Shown: positions 47,679 through 56,491, counted from the first letter of the stretch. The stretch is DNA of 64,000 bases from Corallococcus sp. NCRR (GCF_026965535.1 NZ_CP114039.1:5146001-5210000), one strand, 5' to 3'. Notes: generated by a model not told the origin, from the letters alone. A program made the numbers and translations.

Positions 47679-48842
47679 ATGCGTCTCTTCCCGGTCACGG
47701 TCTCGTTGTTGTTGAGCGCCTGCACGGCCTCGCGCGTCGTGGTGCCTCCAGCCACGGGCGAGGAGGTGACGGTCTTCATCCATGGGTACCGCGGGTCGTT
47801 CCTCGCGACGGCGGACGGCGAGCGCGAGCGGGCCTGGGTGTCCGTGGGCGACGTGCTGACGCGCGGGGAGCGTTCGCTGGCGCTGCCGTTTCCCGGTCAG
47901 CGAGCGGCGCCGGGCTTCGGGCCCCTGGAGGTGGACGGACCGATGACGCGCTTCACGGTGCTGCCGTGGGTGGCGCGCTACGACATCTACAAGGGCTTCC
48001 TGGAGTTCGCGCGCGAGCGGTTGCCGGGCTTCGTCGTCTTCGACTACGACTGGCGGCAGGACAACCGCGTGACGGCGAAGCGGCTGTGCGCGCTGCTGGA
48101 TTCGCTCGCGGAGGCGCGCGGCGGCCGGGTGAAGGTGAACCTGGTGGCGCACAGCATGGGCGGGCTCGTCACGCTGCACTGTCTGCGCTACGGCACGGGT
48201 GACGACACGGGCGAGCCCACGTGGGCGGGCGCCCGGCACGTGAAGCGCGTGGTGTTCCTGGGCACGCCGTTCCGGGGCGCGCCGGGCATGTTCGACGACT
48301 TCACCCTGGGCACGCCGGTGGGGCGCAACCGGGCGCTGCTGTCACCGGAGGCGCTCTTCACCTTCGCGTCCGCGTTCCAGCTGCTGCCCGCGGAGAGCGA
48401 CTTCTTCGTCGACGCGAGCGGCCAGCCGGTGACGTTCGATGCCTACCGGCCGGACGCGTGGGTCGACGGCGGGTGGGGCGTGTTCCAGGACCCGGCGGTG
48501 CGGAAGCTGCCCGCGTATCGCCAGTGGCTGGAGCGCATGCTGGCGGCGCGCTCGGAGCTGGCGCGGGCGCTCTCCGAGAACGATGGGCCGCCGCCGCCCT
48601 TCCACACGCTGGCGGTGGTGGGCGTGGGGCATCCGTTGATCAAGTCGTTCCGGATCATCGACGGGAAGCCCACGTTCGAGGATCCGGTGCTCGCGGACGG
48701 AGATGGTTCCGTCTTGACGGCGCGGGCCCTGCCGCCGCAGCCGCTCCATGTGGACCGGCTGGAGACGCGGGCGGACCACGTGGGGATGATGGGCGACGAG
48801 GAGGTCCAGGAGGCCGTCGCGCGCTTCATCACCGGCGACTGA
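47679..48842 (+). CDS. Lipase-like alpha/beta-hydrolase lipoprotein (LCAT/PGAP1-like)
   Basis: 387 aa from the ATG at 47679, chosen because a lipoprotein signal follows at once: MRLFPVTVSLLLSAC with lipobox cysteine 15. An upstream in-frame ATG (47622) would add 19 basic residues in front of the signal. The fold is an alpha/beta hydrolase: FIHGYRGS (oxyanion region), nucleophile elbow AHSMGG (serine 159), GTPFRGAP, a DGDGSVLTARA acid loop and a terminal DHVGMM histidine. LCAT-like lipases and acyltransferases have the same layout. Likely an outer-membrane-anchored esterase or lipase; substrate unknown. It converges with the next gene (12-bp gap). Confidence 0.85.
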   Translation: MRLFPVTVSLLLSACTASRVVVPPATGEEVTVFIHGYRGSFLATADGERERAWVSVGDVLTRGERSLALPFPGQRAAPGFGPLEVDGPMTRFTVLPWVARYDIYKGFLEFARERLPGFVVFDYDWRQDNRVTAKRLCALLDSLAEARGGRVKVNLVAHSMGGLVTLHCLRYGTGDDTGEPTWAGARHVKRVVFLGTPFRGAPGMFDDFTLGTPVGRNRALLSPEALFTFASAFQLLPAESDFFVDASGQPVTFDAYRPDAWVDGGWGVFQDPAVRKLPAYRQWLERMLAARSELARALSENDGPPPPFHTLAVVGVGHPLIKSFRIIDGKPTFEDPVLADGDGSVLTARALPPQPLHVDRLETRADHVGMMGDEEVQEAVARFITGD

Positions 48843-48853
48843 AGCGGGGCGGC

Positions 48854-49492
48854 TCAGTCGCCCTGGATGGCGGCCTGCCAGTCGCCGTCCACGGAGATGC
48901 CCACGCGCATGCCGATGTAGCTCTTCTCCTTGCGCATGTCGGTGATCATCTCGTCCGGGTAGATGCCCTTGAGCAGCGCGAAGTCCGCGTCGGTGGCGCC
49001 CTCGCGGAAGGCGGTGGGCCACCAGTAGAGGTTGCCCTCCTGGTAGAAGGGGAGGTTGAGGACGTGGACCAGCCGCGCCAGCACCGGCTGCGGGCTGTCC
49101 TTCCACTCCTCCTGGATGCGCCAGGTGGTGGCCATGTCCTGATCGGGGTCGTAGGAGAAGCGCACGCTCTTGCCCTTCTCGTCCCCCAGCTTCTGGAGCC
49201 CCGCGTAGTCGCACGCCACGGCGGCCTTGATGATGCGCTCGCGCATGGACGCCACGGCCGGCGGCAGGGGCGTGGCGGTGGGCTTGGGGATGGGGCTCAG
49301 CCGGCTCGCCGAGCACGACGCCGCGGCCGGGGCGCTCGGCTTGGAGGCAGGCGGGGCAGGGGGAGGGGCGGGCTTGGGCGGGGTGGGCATGGTCGGGCTC
49401 GGGGCGGGGGACGCCGCGGGCGTCCGGGGTGACTCCGTGCAGGCCAGGCAGGCGGCGAGGAGACAGGCGGATAGCAGGGGAGCGCGGTTCAT
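48854..49492 (-). CDS. Hypothetical proline-rich lipoprotein
   Basis: 212 aa. The N-terminus MNRAPLLSACLLAACLAC is a lipoprotein signal, with cysteine 15 or 18 as candidate modified residue. It is followed by a long Pro/Ala/Ser spacer (residues 20-80) and a compact C-terminal domain rich in aromatic and acidic residues (WRIQEEWKDSP, LPFYQEGNLYWWP). I do not recognise the domain. The spacer suggests a globular domain held away from the membrane, common in myxobacterial envelope proteins. Convergent with the lipase-like gene and divergent from tRNA-Arg. Confidence 0.8.
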   Translation of the reverse strand: MNRAPLLSACLLAACLACTESPRTPAASPAPSPTMPTPPKPAPPPAPPASKPSAPAAASCSASRLSPIPKPTATPLPPAVASMRERIIKAAVACDYAGLQKLGDEKGKSVRFSYDPDQDMATTWRIQEEWKDSPQPVLARLVHVLNLPFYQEGNLYWWPTAFREGATDADFALLKGIYPDEMITDMRKEKSYIGMRVGISVDGDWQAAIQGD

Positions 49493-49531
49493 GTCCCCGG
49501 GTCTAGTCCATGGCAGGTCAGGATTGCGTGC

Positions 49532-49559
49532 TTGCGTCGTCTGGGGACTTCGGTTACTC
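49532..49559 (+). promoter_or_regulatory. Possible tRNA promoter
   Basis: TTGCGT (49532-49537), a 16-bp spacer and TTACTC (49554-49559) lie 24 bp before the tRNA. Both boxes match the sigma-70 consensus only partly. Confidence 0.25.
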
Positions 49560-49582
49560 CTCCCACACCGGAAAGCGGTTCT

Positions 49583-49656
<74 letters not shown>

Positions 49657-49663
49657 CAGACGT

Positions 49664-49708
49664 AAGGGCCCGGAATCACTGGGGAAATCCCAGAGGTTCC
49701 GGGCCTTT
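49664..49708. terminator. Bidirectional terminator after tRNA-Arg
   Basis: Stem 49664-49675 / 49697-49708 (core GGCCCGGAA/TTCCGGGCC) with an inner stem CTGGG-GAAAT-CCCAG. It ends in TTT on the plus strand. It serves the tRNA, and it overlaps the stop codon of the convergent DUF3626 gene, so it can also end that transcript. Confidence 0.8.
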
Positions 49709-50546
49709 ACCTTTCAGGTCCCTTCCAGCTCCGTCCGAAGCGGGCCAGGCAATGCCAGACCTTCTTGAGGGCCTGGGGATCGACCGACGCGTCCGCGCGT
49801 GCCCGTCCAAGAATGAACGGCGTGAGGCGTTCGTCGTCCGCGAGCTGCTCCGCGAGCCGGAGGATGTCGTCCCCCCGGTAGCTCGCGTGAGGCCGCAGTT
49901 CGTCCAGCGTGACGGCGTAGCCCGGATGCCATTCCACGCGGACGCCCAGCGCGCGCGCTTCGTCCTCGATGGGGGTCGCCTCGTAGCTGGGGTCCAGCAC
50001 CAGGGCCTCGATGTCCTCTGGTATCCGGAGGTCGCCATGGACGTGGGCCTCGATGTACCCGTCCAGCGGATCCTCGAACGGCGTGGCCTCCGCCAGGCCC
50101 ATCAGCGCCATCCGCTCGGAGGTCCCGAAGGACGTGGGCTCGAAGACGCTGTCCGGGAAGCAGAAGCTGGAGCGGTCCAGCGCTGCTTCCGTCAGCCGGA
50201 AGTAGCTGGAGCCGAAGCGGGGGGAGCCCCCATGCGCCTCTTCGCGGAAGTTCAGCGAGCCGTACTTGGGGCGCTCGCCGACATGGCGCGCATCGTAGTA
50301 GCCATTGAAGAGTCGGCTCTCCCAGCGCCAGCGGGCGCCGTCGGGGAACGCCGTGAGCCCGCCGTTGCTCGTGCGCGTCTCGAACTGGGAGCGGTACCGG
50401 CCGTCACGCCGCATCGCGGTCAGGATGCCGGCCCCCTCGAAGAGGACATCCGGGTGGAAGTGCAGGGTGATCCGGAGCCGGCGATCCATGGGGCCGCCCC
50501 GGGCCCGCGGGTGGACATGCTCCAGGGCGGGATGGCGCGAGCGCAT
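49707..50546 (-). CDS. DUF3626 family protein
   Basis: 279 aa. The pattern ITLHFHPD...ILTAMRRDGRYRSQFETRTSNGGLTAF...RWESRLFNGYYD...ERPKYGSLNF is the hallmark I associate with DUF3626, a family of unknown function. The family character continues through FGSSYFRLTEAALDRSSFC and YIEAHVHGDLRIPEDIEALVLDPSY. Several conserved His/Asp/Arg residues suggest an enzyme, but I know of no assigned reaction. The start at 50546 lies 7 bp after the upstream glycosyltransferase stop, so the two are probably co-transcribed; M20 (MDRRLRI) is an alternative start. Confidence 0.82.
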   Translation of the reverse strand: MRSRHPALEHVHPRARGGPMDRRLRITLHFHPDVLFEGAGILTAMRRDGRYRSQFETRTSNGGLTAFPDGARWRWESRLFNGYYDARHVGERPKYGSLNFREEAHGGSPRFGSSYFRLTEAALDRSSFCFPDSVFEPTSFGTSERMALMGLAEATPFEDPLDGYIEAHVHGDLRIPEDIEALVLDPSYEATPIEDEARALGVRVEWHPGYAVTLDELRPHASYRGDDILRLAEQLADDERLTPFILGRARADASVDPQALKKVWHCLARFGRSWKGPER

Positions 50547-50553
50547 GTCCCGC

Positions 50554-51651
50554 TCAGACGCCCGTCACCTGGCGGATGAACGCGAGCATCCGCGAGCACG
50601 TCGTGTCCAGGTCCATGTGCGCCTCGGCCATGCGGCGGGCCTCCAACCCCATGGCCTCCAGTGTAGCCGGGCGCTGCACCAGCGCGTCCAGCATGTGGGC
50701 CAGCGCCGTGTAGTCCCCCACCGGCACGATGCGCCCGTCCACGCCGTCGCGCACCAGCTCGCCCACGCCGCCCGCGGGCGTGGACACCACCGCCAGGCCC
50801 GCGGCCTTCGCCTCCGCGATGGCCCACGACGACATGTCCGCCATCGTCGGCAGCACGAAGAGGTCCGCCGCCTGCGCCAGGCCAACCAGCTCCGGTGAGT
50901 TCGGCTGTACGCCCACGTGGACGCGCACCCCGGGGGGCGCCTCGAAGGGCGTGGACGTCACCAGGTCCAGGTGCCAGCCCTTGCGCCGCGTCTCCCGCGC
51001 CCAGCGCAGGAGCAGCTGGCCGCCCTTGCGCCCCAGGTCGCCCCCCACGAAGAGCAACCGCACCACGCCGTCCCGGGGCTTCTTCTCCGGCGCCGGCCGC
51101 CACAGCGCCGTGTCCACGCTGGGCCACACGACGTGCACGTTCGTGCCGGGCACGCCGTACTCCTCGACCAGCGAACGTTTGGTGTACTCCGAGAAGGACA
51201 ACATCCCCTTCGCGATGGCGTACGTGCGCCGGTGCAGCACGTTCTTCGCGTGGCCCATCCAGCCCGCGTGCTGCGTGCGCAGGCCGTAGTAGCGCAGGTA
51301 TTCCTCCAGCCCGCTGGGCGTCGCGTCCGTGGAGATGACGCTCGGCACGCGGCGCATGAGGTCGTGCGACAGGTGCGCGATCCGCTGCGTGTGCACCACC
51401 GCGGCCCGCACCGGCTCCGTGGCGAAGGCCTGGTTCAGCGCGCTGCGCGCTCGCAGCCCTCCGCGCACCGACAGCCGCGAGCGCACCAGCGGCAGCTGCT
51501 CCCAGACGTCATCCACGTGCTCGTCGATGGGCAACCACACCGGCGTGACGTCGGTGCGACGCCCCATCGCCCGCTTGAGGTTGTCCAGGAACACCGCGTT
51601 GCCAAGCGTCGTCTCGATGATGAATGCGATGCGTGGGGCCGAGGACTGCAT
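50554..51651 (-). CDS. GT4-type glycosyltransferase, group 1
   Basis: 365 aa from ATG 51651 (MQSSAPRIAFIIETTLGNAVF). In-frame ATGs at 51696 and 51738 are possible but give non-conserved N-termini. The GT-B fold is evident: an N-terminal nucleotide-fold strand, then RLLFVGGDLGRKGGQLLLRW and the C-terminal donor-site region LFVLPTMADMSSWAIAEAKAAGLAVVSTPAGGVGELVRDGVDGRIVPVGD. The usual E-x7-E motif appears as a modified SSWAIAEAKAAG. It likely transfers a sugar to an envelope glycan or lipid. Acceptor unknown; downstream partner is the DUF3626 gene. Confidence 0.87.
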   Translation of the reverse strand: MQSSAPRIAFIIETTLGNAVFLDNLKRAMGRRTDVTPVWLPIDEHVDDVWEQLPLVRSRLSVRGGLRARSALNQAFATEPVRAAVVHTQRIAHLSHDLMRRVPSVISTDATPSGLEEYLRYYGLRTQHAGWMGHAKNVLHRRTYAIAKGMLSFSEYTKRSLVEEYGVPGTNVHVVWPSVDTALWRPAPEKKPRDGVVRLLFVGGDLGRKGGQLLLRWARETRRKGWHLDLVTSTPFEAPPGVRVHVGVQPNSPELVGLAQAADLFVLPTMADMSSWAIAEAKAAGLAVVSTPAGGVGELVRDGVDGRIVPVGDYTALAHMLDALVQRPATLEAMGLEARRMAEAHMDLDTTCSRMLAFIRQVTGV

Positions 51652-51772
51652 CCGCTGCGCGCGCCTCCCCAGGGCCGGGATGTCCCTCCCGGGCATATAG
51701 GTGCCCGGTGCGGGATCACCAACGGCCCCCCGGGGCACCCGTCCGGATTCGCACGAAGGAGAGGGGCCGCCC

Positions 51773-53107
51773 TCACGCCTCCGGCTGAACGGGCTGCTCC
51801 GGCAGGTGGAAGCGCACCTCGTGCACGCGGCGCGGTGTCGCCTCCAGCACCTCCAGCACCGTGCCGTCCGGCATGGACAGCTTCGCGCCCCGCTCCGGGA
51901 TGGCGCCTCCCGCGAGCGCGATGCAAAGGCCCGCGACGGTGGAGTAGTCCTCGCTCTCCTCCAGCTCCAGCCCCAGCGCGCGGTTCACCTCGCGCAGGCT
52001 CGCCTCGCCCCGCACCACCGCGACGGTGGGGCCCTCGCGCCGCACCAGCTCCTCCGGCGTCTCGGACTCGCTGAGGATGTCTCCCACGAGCTCCTCCACC
52101 AGGTCCTCCACCGTCACCAGCCCCACCACGCCGCCGTGCTCGTCCACCACCACGGCCAGCTGCATCCGCCGGCGCTGAAGCTCCTTCATCGCCGCGATGG
52201 CGCGCATGGACTCCACCAGGAACAGCGGCGGGCGCAGCACGTCCTCCAGCACGATGAGGTGCCCCTCCCAGGCCACGCCCAAGAGGTCCTTGGCCACGAT
52301 GTAGCCCACCACGTTGTCGATGGTGCCCTCGTACACCGGCATCCGCGAGTGCCCGTGCTCCAGCAGCACCTGGCGCATCTCCTCGTTGCTGGCGTGCCGG
52401 CGCAACGCGATGATGTGCTCGCGCGTCACCATCACCTCGCCCAGCGTCAAGTCCCCCAGCTCGAAGGCCCGCGAAGCAATCTCCCCCGCGCGCGGATCCA
52501 ACGTGCCCTGCTTCGACGCCTCCTCCACCAGCTGCATCAACTCGTCCGGTGACAGGCGCGACTCGGAGAAGTTCGTCTTGTCCCCGAAGAGCTTCAGCAC
52601 CACGTTGGAGCTCGCGGTGAGGAACCACACCAGGGGCCGCATCACCCACGACAACGCCTTGAGCGGCCGGCCCAGGGTCAGCGCGTATTGCTCGGAGAAG
52701 CGCAGCGCCAGGGACTTGGGCACCAGCTCCCCCAGCACCAGCGATAGGTACGACACCAGCGCGACCACCAGCGCGAACGCCACTTGGCTCGCCGTGGCCT
52801 CCGGCACGCCCAGCCCCGCCAGCACCCCGGAAAGCCGCTGCGCGATGCTCGCACCGCCGAAGGCCGCCGCCGTGGAGCCAATCACCGTGATGCCAATCTG
52901 CACCGTGGCGAGCAGCCGCTCCGGATCATCCCGCAGCGTCGCCACCGCCTTCGCGGACTTGCTGCCCTGCTCCAGCAGCTCCTTCAGCCGCGTCTTGCGC
53001 ACGGACAAGAGGCCCAGCTCGGCGCCCGCGAAGACGCCATTGGCCAGGACCAGCAAGAGGATGATGACGAGCTCCGTGACGATGGCGGACCTCCCGGCTG
53101 GACCCAC
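51773..53107 (-). CDS. HlyC/CorC family membrane protein with DUF21 and CBS domains
   Basis: 444 aa from a GTG at 53107. The N-terminal CNNM/DUF21 transmembrane region (residues 10-190: LVIILLLVLANGVFAGAELGLLSVRKTRL...GELVPKSLALRF) is followed by a CBS pair (residues ~215-335, VMVTREHIIAL...MPVYEGTIDNVVGYIVAKDLL...AVVVDEHGGVVGLVTVEDLVEELVGDI) and a C-terminal CorC_HlyC domain. The family is linked to magnesium/cobalt efflux or tolerance. The start codon abuts a perfect hairpin (53108-53126), unusual for an efficient initiation site; a start a few codons downstream is possible. Confidence 0.92.
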   Translation of the reverse strand: MGPAGRSAIVTELVIILLLVLANGVFAGAELGLLSVRKTRLKELLEQGSKSAKAVATLRDDPERLLATVQIGITVIGSTAAAFGGASIAQRLSGVLAGLGVPEATASQVAFALVVALVSYLSLVLGELVPKSLALRFSEQYALTLGRPLKALSWVMRPLVWFLTASSNVVLKLFGDKTNFSESRLSPDELMQLVEEASKQGTLDPRAGEIASRAFELGDLTLGEVMVTREHIIALRRHASNEEMRQVLLEHGHSRMPVYEGTIDNVVGYIVAKDLLGVAWEGHLIVLEDVLRPPLFLVESMRAIAAMKELQRRRMQLAVVVDEHGGVVGLVTVEDLVEELVGDILSESETPEELVRREGPTVAVVRGEASLREVNRALGLELEESEDYSTVAGLCIALAGGAIPERGAKLSMPDGTVLEVLEATPRRVHEVRFHLPEQPVQPEA

Positions 53108-53126
53108 CCCGCCTCGTGGAGGCGGG
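53108..53126 (-). terminator. Perfect hairpin between response regulator and corC-like gene
   Basis: CCCGCCTC / GAGGCGGG, 8-bp stem with a 3-nt loop, 14 bp after the response-regulator stop and directly against the GTG of the corC-like gene. It has no T-run. It may terminate the upstream transcript, or hide the AGGCGG ribosome site that lies in its arm. Confidence 0.5.
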
Positions 53127-53140
53127 TGACGCCTCCCGTC

Positions 53141-53524
53141 CTACACCCCCAGCGATTGCAGGAGGAGCGACAATTGGTCGCGACTGGCGCCCTTGGGCAG
53201 GTAGTAGTGGGGACCGGACATGAGTGCGCTACCCACATCCTGCGCCGCCGCGGAGGTGAGGAAGACGATGCGCGGGGTGGTGGCCGCGCGAGGCAGCTTC
53301 TCCACCACCTCCAGGCCGCTCATCCCCGGCATGTTCAGGTCCAGCAGCATGACCCCGAAGCGCTCGCCCCGCTTGAGCGAGTCGAGCGCCTCCTGTCCGT
53401 CCGCCGCCTCGGTCGTTTCGTAGCCGAGGTCCTCCAGGCTCACCCGGAGGAACTCCCTCCAGTCCGCGTCGTCGTCCACGACCAGGACCTTCCGAGCCCC
53501 ATCATCCAGCGCGAGTCTCCCCAA
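53141..53524 (-). CDS. Single-domain response regulator (CheY-like receiver)
   Basis: 127 aa from a TTG at 53524, chosen because AGGAGG lies 4 nt upstream; the ATG at 53569 has no ribosome site. Receiver motifs: acidic pocket VLVVDDDADW, phosphoacceptor aspartate in VMLLDLNMPGM, threonine switch in VFLTSA and conserved lysine in YYLPKG. There is no output domain, so it would act by protein-protein contact or as a phosphorelay intermediate, as in many myxobacterial pathways. No histidine kinase is adjacent. It precedes the corC-like gene on the same strand. Confidence 0.88.
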   Translation of the reverse strand: MGRLALDDGARKVLVVDDDADWREFLRVSLEDLGYETTEAADGQEALDSLKRGERFGVMLLDLNMPGMSGLEVVEKLPRAATTPRIVFLTSAAAQDVGSALMSGPHYYLPKGASRDQLSLLLQSLGV

Positions 53525-53619
53525 GCATCCTCCTGACCTGGGGAGAACCTTCCGGGGCCCCGCTGGCATTCGCGGGACATGGACTCAGGGGCAGTCTCCA
53601 GCAGGCAGCCGGGCAGGCC

Positions 53620-54471
53620 CTAGAACAGCGCCATGCCCAGCTGGCCCACCAGGTACTGGAGGGCGGGCCTGACGTTGTGGACCGCCGTGCGCGGCTTCGC
53701 CGGCTCCGACGCCTGGCACCACGCAGGATCGCCCACCAGCCGCCCGGCCATGTGGCTGAAGACGCGGAAGCGGCCCAGGTCCGTGCTGCTGCCCGAGTTG
53801 TAGACGCGCAAGCCGCGCTCGCCCGGGGTGCCCAGGTCCGCCTCGCTGGGGATGTGCCGGTGGCCATGCAGCACCAGGTCGGCCCGGCCACCCACGCGCT
53901 CCAGCAGTCGGCTTCCCAACGCGAGCTCCGACGCGTGGGGCAGTCCGAACTTCGTGGCGATCCACTCCGGGAAGCTCTCCAGCGGCAGCGGCATCACGTG
54001 GTGGTGCAGCAGCACCGCGACCAGCGCGTCCTTCGGCGCCTGCGCCAGCGCGCGGTCCACTTCGTCCACGACGCCTTCCGTCAGTTCGCCGTGGCTGTGG
54101 AAATAGTTGCGGTTGTGCTCACCGGTGGAGTCCACGCAGACCAGGAAGAGGCCCGCCTTCTCCACGGTGTGGACCTTGCGACCCTCCATGAAGCCGCTGC
54201 CCACATCCTCGCCGGGCCGGTCATGGTTGCCGGGGATGAAGGTGAGGCGTCCGGTCTCCATCCAGGGCGCGAAGTGTTCACGGAAGCGCTGGAACTCGGC
54301 GTGGGATCCGCGGTGCGTGAGGTCTCCCGTCACCACCACGTGATCCACCTCCTGCGCCGCCAGGGCCTTCACCAAGGACGACGCCGACGCGTCGCTCTCG
54401 CGGCTCATGTCCAGGTGAAGATCCGAAAGATGCGCCAGCTTCAGGGAGGGCATGCTGAAGGAGATAGGCAT
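53620..54471 (-). CDS. Calcineurin-like metallophosphoesterase
   Basis: 283 aa. The full metal-binding set is present: SDLHLD, VVTGDLTHRG, FIPGNHDRPG, LLHHHVMP and LVLHGHRH. This places it with 3',5'-cyclic nucleotide phosphodiesterase / Icc-like metallophosphoesterases that use two metal ions. Substrate is not predictable from sequence. M7 (MPSLKLAHLSDLH, 54453) is an equally good start. It is in the cytoplasm by lack of a signal peptide. Neighbours give no pathway hint. Confidence 0.88.
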   Translation of the reverse strand: MPISFSMPSLKLAHLSDLHLDMSRESDASASSLVKALAAQEVDHVVVTGDLTHRGSHAEFQRFREHFAPWMETGRLTFIPGNHDRPGEDVGSGFMEGRKVHTVEKAGLFLVCVDSTGEHNRNYFHSHGELTEGVVDEVDRALAQAPKDALVAVLLHHHVMPLPLESFPEWIATKFGLPHASELALGSRLLERVGGRADLVLHGHRHIPSEADLGTPGERGLRVYNSGSSTDLGRFRVFSHMAGRLVGDPAWCQASEPAKPRTAVHNVRPALQYLVGQLGMALF

Positions 54472-54532
54472 CGGTTCTTCGAGCGGCGAGGGTTGCTGTA
54501 CGAAGGTTCGTCAAAAGTTGGGCCAACGTCGT

Positions 54533-55720
54533 TCACCCCACCCCGTTGCTGGGGATCCACTCCGTCGCGGGAGTGCCACAGGCGCGCATCGGCACCAGGC
54601 GCGTGCCTGACACCACGCGCAACCGCGTACCGCGCCAGTCCACCGTGCGCCGGAACGCTCCGTGCCACCATGCGGCGAAGAGCAGCGCGTCCTTCACCAG
54701 CACCGCGGGCGCGGCGCGCCAGGACACCGGCTGGGGCCGCAGCGAGCGGAACACCGCCACGTCCACCCAGACCTTGCCCAGCGCCACCGCCAGCGCCGCC
54801 AGGCCCGTGAGCGCGGACGGGTGGATCAACGCGCCCAGCACCGCGAGCGGAACCGGGTTGAGGAGCGCCTGCGCCGCGTACGTCGAGGGCGATACCGCTG
54901 TGCGGTGAATGACGCTCCAGCGCAGGTAGCGCTGGAAGAACGCGTCCACGCTCTTGCGCAGGGACACGTTGAAGACAGGGGCGTGCGCCAGCACCACGCG
55001 CTTGCCCAGCTTGCGCGTCACCCACTGGCCGATGACGTAGTCCTCCGCCAGCACGTCCTTCACGGAGAAGAAGCCGCCCAGCGCCTCCACGTCCTCGCGG
55101 CGCAGCGCCATGGACTTGCCCACCACGATGTCCCGGTCCGCCACGTGCTTCGCGGCGATCATCCCCGCCGCCGCGCTGGAGGACAGGTGCAGGTTGTCCA
55201 GCAGCGAACCGAAGCTCCGCTCACCCAGTCCCGCCACCGGGTGCGTGACGCAGCCCACCGTGGGGTCCTCGAAGGCCGCGGCGATCTCCTCCAGGTAGTG
55301 GTCGCCCACGCGGGTGTTGCTGTCGCTCACCACCCACAGGTCGAACCGGGCCTCGGACGACAGCGTCACCAACTGGTTCACCTTGGGGTTGAGGCCGGGC
55401 TCGCCCTCCTGAAGCACCACGCGCATGACGTGGGGCCACCTCGCCTGCGCCGCCCGCGCCACGGCGTAGGCCGGGTCGCGCGCGTCCTTCACGCCCAGCA
55501 GCACCTCGTAGTGGGGGTAGGGGAGCTGGGCGAACCGGGCGAGGTTCGCCTCCAGGTCGTCATCCACGCCGCACAGCGGCTTGAGGATGGACAGGCCGGG
55601 CTGGTGCGTGGGGGCCTGGGGGACGGTGCGGCGGTGGCGGCGCACGAACAGCGCCTGGAGGAGGAGGGCGAACAGGCCCACTGCGGACGCGGCCAGGAGG
55701 AGGCTGGAGGCGATGAGCAT
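54533..55720 (-). CDS. Ceramide-glucosyltransferase-like GT (GT21/HpnI-type)
   Basis: 395 aa. An N-terminal membrane anchor (MLIASSLLLAASAVGLFALLLQALF) precedes a GT-A catalytic domain with LSILKPLCGVDDDLEANL, SDSN, a third aspartate in AEDYVIGQWV and the acceptor motif QRYLRW, then C-terminal hydrophobic segments (AAQALLNPVPLAVLGALI; ALTGLAALAVALGKVWVDV). The layout matches ceramide glucosyltransferases and hopanoid HpnI proteins. It likely glycosylates a lipid at the inner membrane, plausible in a sphingolipid-containing myxobacterium. It follows phoU by 87 bp on the same strand. Confidence 0.87.
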   Translation of the reverse strand: MLIASSLLLAASAVGLFALLLQALFVRRHRRTVPQAPTHQPGLSILKPLCGVDDDLEANLARFAQLPYPHYEVLLGVKDARDPAYAVARAAQARWPHVMRVVLQEGEPGLNPKVNQLVTLSSEARFDLWVVSDSNTRVGDHYLEEIAAAFEDPTVGCVTHPVAGLGERSFGSLLDNLHLSSSAAAGMIAAKHVADRDIVVGKSMALRREDVEALGGFFSVKDVLAEDYVIGQWVTRKLGKRVVLAHAPVFNVSLRKSVDAFFQRYLRWSVIHRTAVSPSTYAAQALLNPVPLAVLGALIHPSALTGLAALAVALGKVWVDVAVFRSLRPQPVSWRAAPAVLVKDALLFAAWWHGAFRRTVDWRGTRLRVVSGTRLVPMRACGTPATEWIPSNGVG

Positions 55721-55807
55721 GTCGCCACCCTAGAAGCCTCACAAGGCGGGACCGGGGCGGCGGGGCGGCGGGACGGCCAACTCGCCGTGACACCCCGGTG
55801 AAGCCGC

Positions 55808-56491
55808 CTACTCCAGGTCGCGGCTGCGCGGGTGGCGCACGTCCTTGCCGCGCACCATGTAGATGACCATCTCCGCCACGTTGAGCGCGTGGTCGCCAAT
55901 GCGCTCCAGGTGCTTCGCGATGAACATCAACGCCGTGGCCCGGCGGATGTTGCGCGAGTCCTCCATCATGTAGGCCAGCAGCTCGTTGAAGATTTTCAGG
56001 AAGAGGGCATCCAGCAGGTCGTCCCCCTTGAGGACGTCCTCCGCCTTGGCCGCGTCCCCGGACACGAACGCGTCCAGGGCCTTCTTCACCTGCTGCTGCG
56101 CCAATTCCGCCAGCTTCGGCGTGTCCACGTACGGCGCCAGCGGCGGCACCTGGTTCAGGTCCATGGCGCGCTCGGCGATGTTCACCGCCAGGTCGCCAAT
56201 GCGCTCCAGGTCGGTGACGATCTTCAGCGCGGTGGTGATGAGGCGCAGGTCGGACGCGGCCGGCTGGCGCAGCGCGAGGATGCGGCGGCACAGGTCGTCG
56301 ATGTCGACCTCCAGCCGGTTCACCTCGCGGTCGGCGCCCACCACCTGCTCCGCCAGCGCCGAGTCGCGGTCGGTGAGGGCGCGGGTGCTCTGCGCGATGA
56401 GGGCCTCCACCTTGGCCCCCATCGCGAGCAGCTTCTCGCGCAGGTTGCGCAGGTCCTGCTCGAATGCCTTGTCGGTGTGCGTGGCCGCCAT
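55808..56491 (-). CDS. phoU: Phosphate-uptake regulator PhoU
   Basis: 227 aa from the ATG at 56491 (MAATHTDKAFEQDLRNLREKLL), 26 bp after pstB; the open frame extends further but upstream residues are not PhoU-like. It has two PhoU three-helix repeats, each with its metal-binding signature: ITTALKIVTDLERIGDLAVNIAE and ALMFIAKHLERIGDHALNVAEMV. PhoU binds the Pst transporter and PhoR and keeps the Pho response off when phosphate is plentiful. Last gene of the phoB-pst operon. Confidence 0.96.
   Translation of the reverse strand: MAATHTDKAFEQDLRNLREKLLAMGAKVEALIAQSTRALTDRDSALAEQVVGADREVNRLEVDIDDLCRRILALRQPAASDLRLITTALKIVTDLERIGDLAVNIAERAMDLNQVPPLAPYVDTPKLAELAQQQVKKALDAFVSGDAAKAEDVLKGDDLLDALFLKIFNELLAYMMEDSRNIRRATALMFIAKHLERIGDHALNVAEMVIYMVRGKDVRHPRSRDLE

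Noticed and set aside
46670-47779. 369-aa form of the MscS-like protein
   Set aside because: The first 93 residues are basic low-complexity sequence antisense to the lipase-like lipoprotein start; ATG 47500 has a good ribosome site and fits MscS length.
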